Source of the DNA: Candidatus Hydrogenedentota bacterium
Lineage (GTDB): Bacteria > Hydrogenedentota > Hydrogenedentia > Hydrogenedentales > CAITNO01
Assembly (NCBI GenBank): GCA_011046175.1
Contig: DSBB01000404.1
Location: 1 to 10,537, forward strand
DNA length: 10,537 bases
Direction of reading: 5' to 3'
In this document: positions 1 through 6,156 of the stretch, one piece after another
How positions within the stretch are numbered: the stretch's first letter is position 1
Layout of the letters: every line of letters begins with the position of its first letter
Translations under genes and position numbers: made by a program
The notes under the pieces: model-generated
Told to the model about the DNA's origin: nothing
What the model saw: the letters and a program-made list of their open reading frames with translations, nothing else
Database searches by the model: none

Positions 1-2
1 CC

Positions 3-416
3 GCCAAAACGGGCACGACGACAATTGCGGCAAGCGTCATACTTGCGGCCGCGTATGCGTTTACCGTGTTGATACCCAGCGCTTTGTTGAGTAGGGCTGA
101 AGAAACGCATGTGGCGGGCGGCGTTTCCGAACCGTTGTATATGGATGCGCTCCGGTGGCCCTGGCCGAATTCTCAGGCGCATGAGAGCTACGCCCTCGCC
201 TTGATGGATGAATCCCGTTTTAGCGCGGCGCGGATTCAGTTGGAACAGGCGCAGGAAGGCTTGGACACCGGCAGGATACATTTGCTTCTCGCCATTTGCT
301 CCGAAGCGGCGCGAGATAAAACGGCGGTGAGGCGTCATGTTCGGGAATGTCTGTATCGCTGGCCGGATAATGAACACGCCCGGTCATTGGCAACCGCCCA
401 TGGCATGGAGTTTTAG
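3..416 (+). CDS. C-terminal fragment of a membrane protein with TPR-like tail (possible O-antigen ligase/polymerase type)
   Basis: The reading frame is open from the left edge of the window and ends at TAG 414-416, so only the last 137 or so residues are present. The fragment begins with one hydrophobic stretch (about residues 7-29, rich in Ala, Ile, Val, Leu) that looks like a last transmembrane helix. A soluble region of about 105 residues follows. It contains helical TPR-like pairs with small-residue spacing, such as the segment around SYALALMDESRFSAARIQLE and a second helix pair ending in YRWPDNEHARSLA. A final TM helix followed by a short TPR-like tail is common in Wzy/WaaL O-antigen ligase-type proteins and in some membrane glycosyltransferases. 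The catalytic part lies outside the window, so this is inference. The glycoside hydrolase 84 nt downstream on the same strand supports a polysaccharide locus. A GTG at 66 could be read as a start, but the frame continues upstream through the hydrophobic segment, so I treat the gene as truncated by the window. Confidence 0.6.
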   Translation, partial: AKTGTTTIAASVILAAAYAFTVLIPSALLSRAEETHVAGGVSEPLYMDALRWPWPNSQAHESYALALMDESRFSAARIQLEQAQEGLDTGRIHLLLAICSEAARDKTAVRRHVRECLYRWPDNEHARSLATAHGMEF

Positions 417-500
417 TTTGCATGCGGCGAACAGGTATGATTGGTACGCGCGGCGATAACACGCCATGAGGCAAACTTGTTTACTCTGGAAGGATGTGAT

Positions 501-1949
501 ATGGACCGCAGGACTTTCATTAAGGGTTCGGTTGCCGGAGCGTCCCTGCTTTTGCAGCGCAGAGGTTTTGGACAAGAGAGCGGGACAATTGCGGTTGAAC
601 AGCCGATAGGCCGCATGCCGGCGCGTTCCTCCCTGGAAATCGCCGCGTCGCCCTTGTCTGTGGGTTTTGAAGTGCTGGACAGACGCGGTTTCGACCCTGT
701 GCGGACATATCCCTTCCTCGCCGCCCTTGGCGTGAAATGGGCGCGGTGCCAAACCGGATGGGCGCGCTGTGAGACGCGGCAGGGACGTTACGACTTTTCA
801 TGGTTCGATCAGGTGGTGGATGAATTGCGTGGAATCGGCATTCAACCTTGGTTCAATGTGGGGTACGGCAATCGCCTTTATACCGCGGGCGCCCCTGATG
901 ACGCCGCGGTGGGCTGGACGCCTGTTTTTGATGAGGCGGCAATGCAGGCATGGCTGGCTTATGTCAACGCGCTGGTCAGGCATTTTGCGGAACGCGTGCT
1001 GCATTATGAAATATGGAACGAACCGAACCACGCCGGGTTCTGGAGGCCGCGCGATCCGCTCGCGGAAGATTATGTAAGGCTCGTGGAACGGACGGCGCCG
1101 GTCATTCGTGAGATTTTGCCTGAAGCGGTAATTATCGGGGGCGCGTTCGCCGGGCTTTCCGACAGATTTATCAGCGACTGTATTCGCGCGGGACTGACGG
1201 AACATATTGACGCGCTGAGTTTCCATCCTTATAGAGCCCGCCCCGAGGAAAAATACGCGGATGAGATTGGCGTCTTGCGGCGCATACTTGACAAATACAA
1301 TGCAACGTGCCTTTTGTGGCAGGGGGAAAACGGATGTCCTTCCGTGGGCGGCGCGGGCAGCGCGGGCGCTCTCTCCGATCTTGATTGGGACGAAACCCGA
1401 CAGGCCAAGTGGTTACTGCGCCGAATTCTTGTGGATTTACAAAACGAACTGGCGTTGACCAGTTACTTTCATACCGTTGATTTGGTTGGTTACCGCGGAC
1501 AAACCAATTTCAAGGGGCTGTTGCGAGGGGAGGATTATACGCCCAAGCCTGCGTATTTCGCCTATCAGCGGTTATGCGCCTTGTTTGACGCGGAAACCAA
1601 CGTGATGGCGGATTTGAAGGCAGACGAATGTGTTTTGAAATTTCCCGATGCGGAAGATACTGAAACAGAAGAAATACAGCAGGTTGCTTTTGACAGGAGG
1701 CAGAGGTTGCTATACGCGTGGTGGCGCCCCGTCTCTCTGCAAGAACCAGTGGTTGACGGCGAAGTCGCCGTGCGCCTGACGCTTCCCGATACTGTTCGTC
1801 TTGATGCGCCCGTACTGCTTGATCCCCTGTCGGGGGATGTTTTTGCCGTTGACGACGCGCAATGTTCCGGGCGTCAAATAACGTTGGATAAACTGCCGCT
1901 GCGTGATTACCCGCTATTGCTTGCCGACCGCGGGCTTATTGACGGATAA
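501..1949 (+). CDS. Tat-exported glycoside hydrolase, clan GH-A (GH39-like TIM barrel)
   Basis: The protein has 482 residues and probably cleaves glycosidic bonds of a polysaccharide outside the cytoplasm. The N-terminus MDRRTFIKGS followed by a short hydrophobic run (VAGASLLL) is a twin-arginine signal, implying export of a folded enzyme. Residues of about 55-365 look like a (beta/alpha)8 barrel. The acid/base is most likely Glu174 in YEIWNEPNHAGFW, and the nucleophile most likely Glu276 in LLWQGENGCPS. FHPY at 241-244 is another clan GH-A landmark. Residues of about 366-482 look like a C-terminal beta-sandwich, as in GH39-type enzymes. The start at ATG 501 is chosen because GGAAGG (488-493) lies 7 nt upstream and it places the RR motif at residues 3-4. 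An in-frame TTG at 441 would bury the signal. It lies downstream of a probable glycan-assembly membrane protein and ends 19 bp from a convergent gene. By analogy with PslG in Pseudomonas Psl loci it may trim or release an exopolysaccharide. The exact GH family and substrate are not determined. Confidence 0.82.
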   Translation: MDRRTFIKGSVAGASLLLQRRGFGQESGTIAVEQPIGRMPARSSLEIAASPLSVGFEVLDRRGFDPVRTYPFLAALGVKWARCQTGWARCETRQGRYDFSWFDQVVDELRGIGIQPWFNVGYGNRLYTAGAPDDAAVGWTPVFDEAAMQAWLAYVNALVRHFAERVLHYEIWNEPNHAGFWRPRDPLAEDYVRLVERTAPVIREILPEAVIIGGAFAGLSDRFISDCIRAGLTEHIDALSFHPYRARPEEKYADEIGVLRRILDKYNATCLLWQGENGCPSVGGAGSAGALSDLDWDETRQAKWLLRRILVDLQNELALTSYFHTVDLVGYRGQTNFKGLLRGEDYTPKPAYFAYQRLCALFDAETNVMADLKADECVLKFPDAEDTETEEIQQVAFDRRQRLLYAWWRPVSLQEPVVDGEVAVRLTLPDTVRLDAPVLLDPLSGDVFAVDDAQCSGRQITLDKLPLRDYPLLLADRGLIDG

Positions 1950-1968
1950 AATGGGAAACGCCCCGTCG

Positions 1969-2268
1969 TCATTCGTCGCGCATACCTTTCATGCCGCGGA
2001 TGGCGTCCAGTTCTTCCCAGTATTTTTCCAGAGCCTCTGCGCCCGCTTCCGTGATGCTGAAGTCGGTGTGGGGAATGCGTCCATTAAAAGATTTCACCAC
2101 ATTCACGTAACCGGCTTTTTCCAGTCTGTCAATATGAGACGACAGGTTGCCTTTTGTCAGTCCGAGCGTATTGAGCAGGAAATTGAAGTCCGCCTCATCC
2201 ACGCCTGAAAGCACGGTGAGGATGCGGAGTCGCGCAGGTTCGTGAATAGTGCGGTCCAGTTCATCCAT
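1969..2268 (-). CDS. Small winged-helix transcriptional regulator (ArsR/MarR-like, HTH_27 type)
   Basis: The protein has 99 residues and is almost entirely one winged helix-turn-helix domain. Residues 8-20 (IHEPARLRILTVL) form the typical first helix. Residues 25-37 form the positioning helix. Residues 38-51 (TKGNLSSHIDRLEK) form the recognition helix. Residues 53-72, with GYVNVVKSF and PHTDFSIT, form the beta wing. The C-terminal helix AEALEKYWEELDAI is a likely dimer contact. No metal-binding cysteine pair of the ArsR type is present. The start ATG at 2268 has AGGAAG 6 nt upstream and overlaps the stop of the membrane-protein gene by 8 nt, which indicates translational coupling. A longer in-frame start at 2310 would lie wholly inside the upstream gene and has no advantage. 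Small wHTH proteins of this kind are often encoded next to a membrane protein of unknown role and are presumed to control their own operon. The ligand is unknown. Confidence 0.82.
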   Translation of the reverse strand: MDELDRTIHEPARLRILTVLSGVDEADFNFLLNTLGLTKGNLSSHIDRLEKAGYVNVVKSFNGRIPHTDFSITEAGAEALEKYWEELDAIRGMKGMRDE

Positions 2269-3043
2269 GCCCGGCTTCCTCGCTTGTTTCACCGGGGGCG
2301 GCGTCATCATCGCCGTCTATATCGGGAATGGCGTCGCGGGTGAGCGTTTTCAGTTTCCAGAGCGCATAGCGGCTGTATATATGTCCCGCAATAATGGCAA
2401 ACAAACCGTATCCAAAAATGGGCACAATAATGTTGAGCAGTTCATATTCGCGTCCAAAACGCACCGGCGCCCCATACAGCATCAGTAAGGCGTGTAATCC
2501 GTACAGCAACGGCCACAGCCAAGCCCAGAAGCCCAGCCGCTGATACAGGACCATTGCGATAAGATACGGCGTCATGTATAGGGCTGACCAGGGTTGCAGG
2601 TATTGAATATGCATATAATTAAAACTGATGAGCAACGCGCCCACAAGATGATATACAACAAGCCCTCCGCCGAGCGCAGTCAGCCAAAGCGGCAGTTTTT
2701 CCTGCTTGTGAATGCCCGAATAGGCCACATAGCCCTCGCGCCCGTAAAGGCGGTTGGTAATACTGGATATCAGATGCCCGCTCCAGCGGGACAGGGAGAA
2801 CCATGCGAGGGCCAACATGGAGAGTACCATCATCGCCACGGACAGCGTGAACAACGCCTGACTTTCACGCTTGTGCGCCAGCTGCGTCAAACTGGCGGCA
2901 AGGCCAATGATGATAACCATAAGGACAATGAACACCCACTGCACAAGAAAGGAGATAGTCCGGTTTTGTGCATAACGCCGTGTCCAGCGAACGATCTGCC
3001 TGGGATCGTTTCGCCGTGGCTTTTCCTTCTTCTGCGTGTCCAT
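2261..3043 (-). CDS. Polytopic inner-membrane protein of unknown function, paired with wHTH regulator
   Basis: I do not recognise a named family for this 260-residue protein. It has a basic N-terminus (MDTQKKEKPRRNDPRQ), suggesting that this end is cytoplasmic. About six hydrophobic segments follow, near residues 30-52, 62-84, 117-141, 152-168, 170-190 and 202-222. The C-terminal 35 residues are hydrophilic and acidic (DIDGDDD, SEE), ending in GHG. A Trp/Tyr-rich loop around 145-180 contains YLQPWSALY and FWAWLWPLLYG. No catalytic motif, nucleotide-binding loop or substrate-binding signature is visible. The start ATG at 3043 has GGGAG 8 nt upstream. The 3' end overlaps the small winged-helix regulator by 8 nt, so the two proteins are probably made together from the promoter at 3096-3124. 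A role in sensing or responding to an envelope state is possible but speculative. Confidence 0.8.
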   Translation of the reverse strand: MDTQKKEKPRRNDPRQIVRWTRRYAQNRTISFLVQWVFIVLMVIIIGLAASLTQLAHKRESQALFTLSVAMMVLSMLALAWFSLSRWSGHLISSITNRLYGREGYVAYSGIHKQEKLPLWLTALGGGLVVYHLVGALLISFNYMHIQYLQPWSALYMTPYLIAMVLYQRLGFWAWLWPLLYGLHALLMLYGAPVRFGREYELLNIIVPIFGYGLFAIIAGHIYSRYALWKLKTLTRDAIPDIDGDDDAAPGETSEEAGHG

Positions 3044-3095
3044 TTGGCATACTCCCGGTAATTTCGCGTGCGACCATCACACGGCGGATTCTCCT

Positions 3096-3124
3096 ATCAT
3101 ACCAACCCGCTTCCCGCAAAACAA
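3096..3124 (-). promoter_or_regulatory. Putative sigma-70 promoter for the membrane protein/wHTH operon
   Basis: Read on the minus strand, TTGTTT (3119-3124) is separated by exactly 17 nt from TATGAT (3096-3101). The -10 box matches TATAAT at 5 of 6 positions, while the -35 box keeps only TTG. It lies in the 93-bp gap just after the obg stop codon and about 50 nt before the start at 3043. The small regulator encoded downstream could bind around here, but I see no clear operator palindrome. Confidence 0.45.
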
Positions 3125-3136
3125 TTATCGGCAGGT

Positions 3137-4402
3137 CTATTCAAAATAGTCCATTTCATAATCTCCGATGAAGATCGGCTGACCTGTCCGCGCGCCCATG
3201 CGCTTCAACGCCTTGAATACGCCCATCTTTTCGAGACGTCGCTGCAAGTGGGAGACCGCCTCCTCATTCTCGAAGTCCGTCATGGCAACCGCCTGCATGG
3301 GCTTGTCGCCTGTGATGCGGAATCCCGCGGCGGTGGTCTTAATCTCGAAGGGCGGCGTAAACGCGTATTCCCGTTGTGGCGCGATTGCTTTTGCCGCTGT
3401 TTCAGCCTCTTGTTCCGCCTTCCTTACCGCTTCCACCGTCTGCCATAGCGCCTCAAGCAACGGCCGCGTTCCTTCGCCTGTGGCCGCGGAAATGCAATGG
3501 GCCGGCTGCGGCAGGCATGCCTCAATCTGCTCATAGCGGCTTCGGCATTCGGGAATGTCGGCCTTGTTAAAAACATATCGCCGCGGACGCGAAGCCAGGG
3601 TTCCGCTATACTGCGCCAGTTCATTCTCGAGCACATGCACAGAGGCAACAGGATCGTCGTCGCCCAAATCCACCAAGAAAAGAAGCGCCCGTGTTCTTTC
3701 AATATGCCGCAGAAATTCATGGCCGAGCCCTTTGCCTTCCGCCGCGCCTTCGATAATGCCGGGAATATCGGCGACCGTAAGCGTCCTGTGATCAGACAGT
3801 ATCGCCACGCCCAAATTGGGCGCCAGCGTGGTAAAGGGATAATCGCCGATTTTGGGCTTTGCCGCGCTTACCACAGACAGCAAAGTGGACTTGCCCGCGT
3901 TTGGCAGGCCGACCAATCCCACGTCGGCTATTAACTTCAATTCGAGCAGATACTCTTTTTCTTCGCCCGGTTCTCCTTTTTCGGCAAAACGGGGCGCGCG
4001 ATTGGTGGCAGTGGCAAACCGAGCATTGCCGCGTCCGCCGCGTCCGCCCCGCGCGGCCAGCCATGTTTCTCCTTCTTCGGTGAGATCGGCAAGCGTATCC
4101 CCCGTTTCATAATCATGTATCGCCGTGCCCAAAGGCACCTCGATATAGGTGTCCGCGCCATTCTTTCCATGCCGATTCTTGCCTTGGCCGTGAATGCCCC
4201 GTTTTCCGACCCAGTGCGCATGGAATCGCAAGTCAAGAAGGGTTCCCAGCCGCGCCGTGGCGACAAAATAGACATTTCCTCCATTGCCGCCGTCACCGCC
4301 GTTGGGGCCGCCCAGCGGCACGTATGCCTCGCGCCGGAAACTGCAACAACCGTTTCCGCCCGCGCCGCTGGTTACCTTTATGCGTACTTGGTCTACAAAC
4401 AT
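3137..4402 (-). CDS. obg: Obg/CgtA family ribosome-associated GTPase
   Basis: The protein has 421 residues and is a complete essential GTPase linked to late 50S ribosome assembly and stress control. The glycine-rich Obg fold occupies residues 1-158, with runs such as GGPNGGDGGNGGNVYF and AARGGRGGRGNARFATATN. The G domain shows G1 GLPNAGKST (165-173), the switch-I region DYPFTTLAPNLGV (187-199), G3 DIPG (212-215), G4 NKAD (279-282) and G5 SAA (305-307). Residues of about 345-421 form the OCT (Obg C-terminal) domain, which is not universal in the family. The start at 4402 is preceded by GGAACGGGA and gives the standard MFVDQVRIKV N-terminus. The gene follows rplU and rpmA as in most bacteria, but a hairpin terminator separates it from rpmA, so it may be expressed by readthrough or a weak local promoter. 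Confidence 0.98.
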   Translation of the reverse strand: MFVDQVRIKVTSGAGGNGCCSFRREAYVPLGGPNGGDGGNGGNVYFVATARLGTLLDLRFHAHWVGKRGIHGQGKNRHGKNGADTYIEVPLGTAIHDYETGDTLADLTEEGETWLAARGGRGGRGNARFATATNRAPRFAEKGEPGEEKEYLLELKLIADVGLVGLPNAGKSTLLSVVSAAKPKIGDYPFTTLAPNLGVAILSDHRTLTVADIPGIIEGAAEGKGLGHEFLRHIERTRALLFLVDLGDDDPVASVHVLENELAQYSGTLASRPRRYVFNKADIPECRSRYEQIEACLPQPAHCISAATGEGTRPLLEALWQTVEAVRKAEQEAETAAKAIAPQREYAFTPPFEIKTTAAGFRITGDKPMQAVAMTDFENEEAVSHLQRRLEKMGVFKALKRMGARTGQPIFIGDYEMDYFE

Positions 4403-4433
4403 GTCCCGTTCCGTTGGATTTCCGCTGGTAACG

Positions 4434-4468
4434 CAAAAAAGAACACCCCCAGCGGATGTGAGGGTGTT
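4434..4468 (-). terminator. Intrinsic terminator/attenuator between rpmA and obg
   Basis: On the minus strand AACACCC (4468-4462) pairs perfectly with GGGTGTT (4448-4442) around a 13-nt loop. After one C the sequence runs into TTTTTT (4440-4435). This is a 7-bp stem with a U-tract, typical of Rho-independent termination, although the loop is longer than average. It sits 24 nt after the rpmA stop and ends about 31 nt before the obg start. That leaves little room for a separate obg promoter and leader, so partial termination that sets the L27:Obg ratio is the simplest reading. Confidence 0.75.
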
Positions 4469-4492
4469 TGTGCTTATAATTGAATGTTGCCG

Positions 4493-4756
4493 TTATTCGC
4501 CGTTGACAGGAACGATGTCCACACATTTGCGTCCGCGCTTGAAATATCTGAATTGGACCACGCCGTCTTTAAGGGCAAACAAGGTGTGATCGTTGCCCAC
4601 ACCGCAATTAACGCCGGCATGCAATTTTGTGCCGCGCTGGCGCACAATGATATTGCCCGCGCGCACGTTTTCGCCGCCGTATCGCTTGACACCCAACCGC
4701 TGTGCGTTGCTGTCGCGGCCGTTGCGTGAACTGCCGCCCGCTTTTTTGTGAGCCAT
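4493..4756 (-). CDS. rpmA: 50S ribosomal protein L27
   Basis: This 87-residue protein has the classic L27 start MAHKKAGGSSRNGRDS, followed by GVKRYGGENVRAGNIIVRQR and GTKFHAG-type (here GTKLHAGVNCGVG) motifs. Its length matches the family (about 85 residues). L27 sits near the peptidyl-transferase centre of the large subunit, with its N-terminal arm reaching toward the P site. The mature-type N-terminus begins directly with AHKK. There is thus no Firmicutes-style cleavable extension, which agrees with the absence of a Prp (ysxB) protease gene between rplU and rpmA. The start is preceded by GGAGA, and the gene lies 15 nt downstream of rplU. Confidence 0.98.
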   Translation of the reverse strand: MAHKKAGGSSRNGRDSNAQRLGVKRYGGENVRAGNIIVRQRGTKLHAGVNCGVGNDHTLFALKDGVVQFRYFKRGRKCVDIVPVNGE

Positions 4757-4771
4757 GTCCTAATCTCCTGT

Positions 4772-5086
4772 TTACATTTTGATTTCGTGAACGCGAATAA
4801 GCGTGTAGCCTTGGCGGTGTCCGTTCATCCGCTCATAGCCCTTCCTGCGCTTCTTTTTGTACACGCGTATCTTCTTGTCTCTTCCGTGCCCTTCAACCTG
4901 CGCGACAATCCTGGCGGACTGCAACGCCTCCGGCGTGGCCACCACATCGGCGTCATCCGTGACGATCATCTTTACCGAGTCAAACTCGACACGGTCGCCC
5001 ACATGTTGCTCAAGTTTTTCGACCCGCAGCAACGAGTTTTCCGTCACCTTGTACTGCTTGCCGCCTGTCATCAGAACTGCATACAT
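4772..5086 (-). CDS. rplU: 50S ribosomal protein L21
   Basis: The protein has 104 residues (family norm about 103) and begins MYAVLMTGGKQYKVTE, the L21 signature. The basic C-terminal part has KKIRVYKKKRRKGYERMNGHRQGYT, here split as KKIRVYKKKRRKGY and RMNGHRQGYTLIRV, which contact 23S rRNA. It is a structural protein of the large ribosomal subunit. The start has GGAGA with an 8-nt spacer. The gene follows nadX by 44 nt and is followed by rpmA after 15 nt, so the three are probably one transcript. A small perfect hairpin lies in the short leader upstream. Confidence 0.98.
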   Translation of the reverse strand: MYAVLMTGGKQYKVTENSLLRVEKLEQHVGDRVEFDSVKMIVTDDADVVATPEALQSARIVAQVEGHGRDKKIRVYKKKRRKGYERMNGHRQGYTLIRVHEIKM

Positions 5087-5104
5087 TTTTTATTCTCCAA
5101 TACT

Positions 5105-5123
5105 GCGTTTCCTGTCGAAACGC
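5105..5123 (-). promoter_or_regulatory. Perfect 7-bp hairpin in the rplU leader
   Basis: GCGTTTC and GAAACGC pair perfectly around a 5-nt loop (GACAG on the minus strand). The hairpin is placed between the nadX stop (5131) and the rplU ribosome-binding site, ending about 18 nt before the rplU start. No U-run follows, so it is not a standard intrinsic terminator. It could be an mRNA processing or stability element, or part of an L21 autoregulatory leader, but a chance hairpin cannot be excluded. Confidence 0.4.
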
Positions 5124-5130
5124 GTTTTCA

Positions 5131-5943
5131 TCATTTGACGCGCGCCGAAAACAACGCCGCCGCCGCGGCCACTTCCGCGCTTGCCGAAAGCGAGGCCATA
5201 TAGCTCGACTTCGGGTTTCTCGGCGAAGGGCGATTCCGCATAATAGTCGTCATTTCACCGAAGGGCCCCGTCGCATGAATCTCATGCGTATTGGTCGTTG
5301 CCGTCGGATCGGCCACAATGCGCACGCGCGTATTATCCGGTCCGATGCCGGCAAGGCTCAACGCCGCGGCCACGTTCACATTCGCCGGAAACGCTTTTAC
5401 CGCTTCGCTGGCGGAACCCTCAAAAACGGTCACCAGCTCCGTAATATGCTCAACATCAATGTTGCGTTCCAGCAAATAGGGCGCGCCCGCCAGTCCACGC
5501 GGCGGCTTGCGCGTCGTAAGCGTCACGGAATCCAATCCCGCCTGCATTGCGGCGCGTATTCCGTCAATGCCGCAGATGGCGCCTGTCGGAATCCACACAT
5601 GCACACGGTTGTTCCGCGCTTCGTCTAATAGCGCGGGCTGTGCCATCAGCCCGCCCACGCTCATTATCAGGCAATCCACATGATGACGAATTGCCGCTGC
5701 GAGCACGTCGGGCACCACAGACGCCACGGCGCATTCGGCCACGTAATCCACGGCGGCCACAGTTTCATCCAACGTCAAAATGGACGCATTCAACTCGTAT
5801 TCGCCGCGCAAGGCTTCCGCCTTTGCGTGGTCAATATCATTCAGCGCCACCACTTCCGCCGGAATCGCTTTTTCGCGAATGGCTATGCAAATATCGGATG
5901 CGATGTTGCCGCAACCGACAAGACCGATTTTCATTTTGGCCAT
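5131..5943 (-). CDS. nadX: L-aspartate dehydrogenase (NadX family)
   Basis: The protein has 270 residues. NadX enzymes oxidise L-aspartate to iminoaspartate with NAD(P)+, which can replace NadB as the first step of NAD biosynthesis. Near the N-terminus, KIGLVGCGNIAS (5-16) is the Rossmann dinucleotide-binding loop. Residues 69-72 (AECA), VGGLM (96-100) and PTGAICGIDG (119-128) are typical of the family's substrate and cofactor region. AFPANVNVAAALSLAG (184-199), the ADPTATTNTHEI block around 211-222 (His220 is the likely catalytic His) and NPKSSYMASLSA (243-254) are C-terminal family signatures. GGAGG lies 4 nt upstream of the ATG at 5943; a second ATG at residue 4 (5934) would have a longer 13-nt spacing. 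No nadA or nadC is next to it, so its pathway role rests on the family assignment. It is the first gene after the strong promoter at 6069-6098 and is followed by rplU. Confidence 0.9.
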   Translation of the reverse strand: MAKMKIGLVGCGNIASDICIAIREKAIPAEVVALNDIDHAKAEALRGEYELNASILTLDETVAAVDYVAECAVASVVPDVLAAAIRHHVDCLIMSVGGLMAQPALLDEARNNRVHVWIPTGAICGIDGIRAAMQAGLDSVTLTTRKPPRGLAGAPYLLERNIDVEHITELVTVFEGSASEAVKAFPANVNVAAALSLAGIGPDNTRVRIVADPTATTNTHEIHATGPFGEMTTIMRNRPSPRNPKSSYMASLSASAEVAAAAALFSARVK

Positions 5944-6062
5944 GAGGCCTCCAAGACAAATTAGATACTCATCCCCCTCTCAGTATGGATGGAACGCAGG
6001 TTCCGCCACCAATCAACGCCAAACCACCTGATTATGCCCTGCGGAAAATCACTGCTTTCAAG
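5944..6062 (-). promoter_or_regulatory. Predicted 5' leader (about 118 nt) of the nadX-rplU-rpmA transcript
   Basis: This is the stretch between the predicted transcription start (about 6062) and the nadX start codon. It contains a perfect small hairpin, GGAAC-CTGC-GTTCC on the minus strand (5991-6004). Closer to the gene is a weaker ATACT...AGTAT pairing that encloses a purine-rich GAGAGGGGGATG loop. A CTGAGA string is present, but the remaining TPP-riboswitch core is not. I recognise no known riboswitch class. The leader length leaves room for regulation of translation or termination. Confidence 0.35.
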
Positions 6063-6068
6063 GGCGAA

Positions 6069-6098
6069 ATAATAACAAAAACCGGGCTGTCATGTCAA
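6069..6098 (-). promoter_or_regulatory. Near-consensus sigma-70 promoter upstream of nadX
   Basis: On the minus strand the -35 box TTGACA (6093-6098) is a perfect match, and the -10 box TATTAT (6069-6074) matches 5 of 6 positions, with an 18-nt spacer. It lies in the 213-bp non-coding gap between the upstream gene (ending at 6157) and nadX. Its strength is appropriate for a ribosomal-protein operon, and it is the best promoter match in the window. Transcription would start near 6062. Confidence 0.75.
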
Positions 6099-6156
6099 AG
6101 AGTCGTTGCTCCGTTTTTCGCGGGCGCAGGAGAGACCATGCCCCGTCGGCAACGCT

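Noticed and set aside
494..499. Minimal ATG-TGA start-stop just before the glycosidase start
   Set aside because: The Shine-Dalgarno directly abuts this ATG with no spacer, so it is unlikely to be used and is probably chance.
441..500. Upstream extension of the glycoside hydrolase from a TTG at 441
   Set aside because: The ATG at 501 has a good ribosome-binding site and puts a twin-arginine signal at the N-terminus. The extension would destroy that signal.
1942..1969. GACGG...CCGTC pairing as a terminator between convergent genes
   Set aside because: The stem is only 5 bp with a long loop and no U-tract.
5944..6062. Possible TPP riboswitch suggested by a CTGAGA string
   Set aside because: The other conserved blocks of the THI element are missing, and the downstream gene is not thiamine related.
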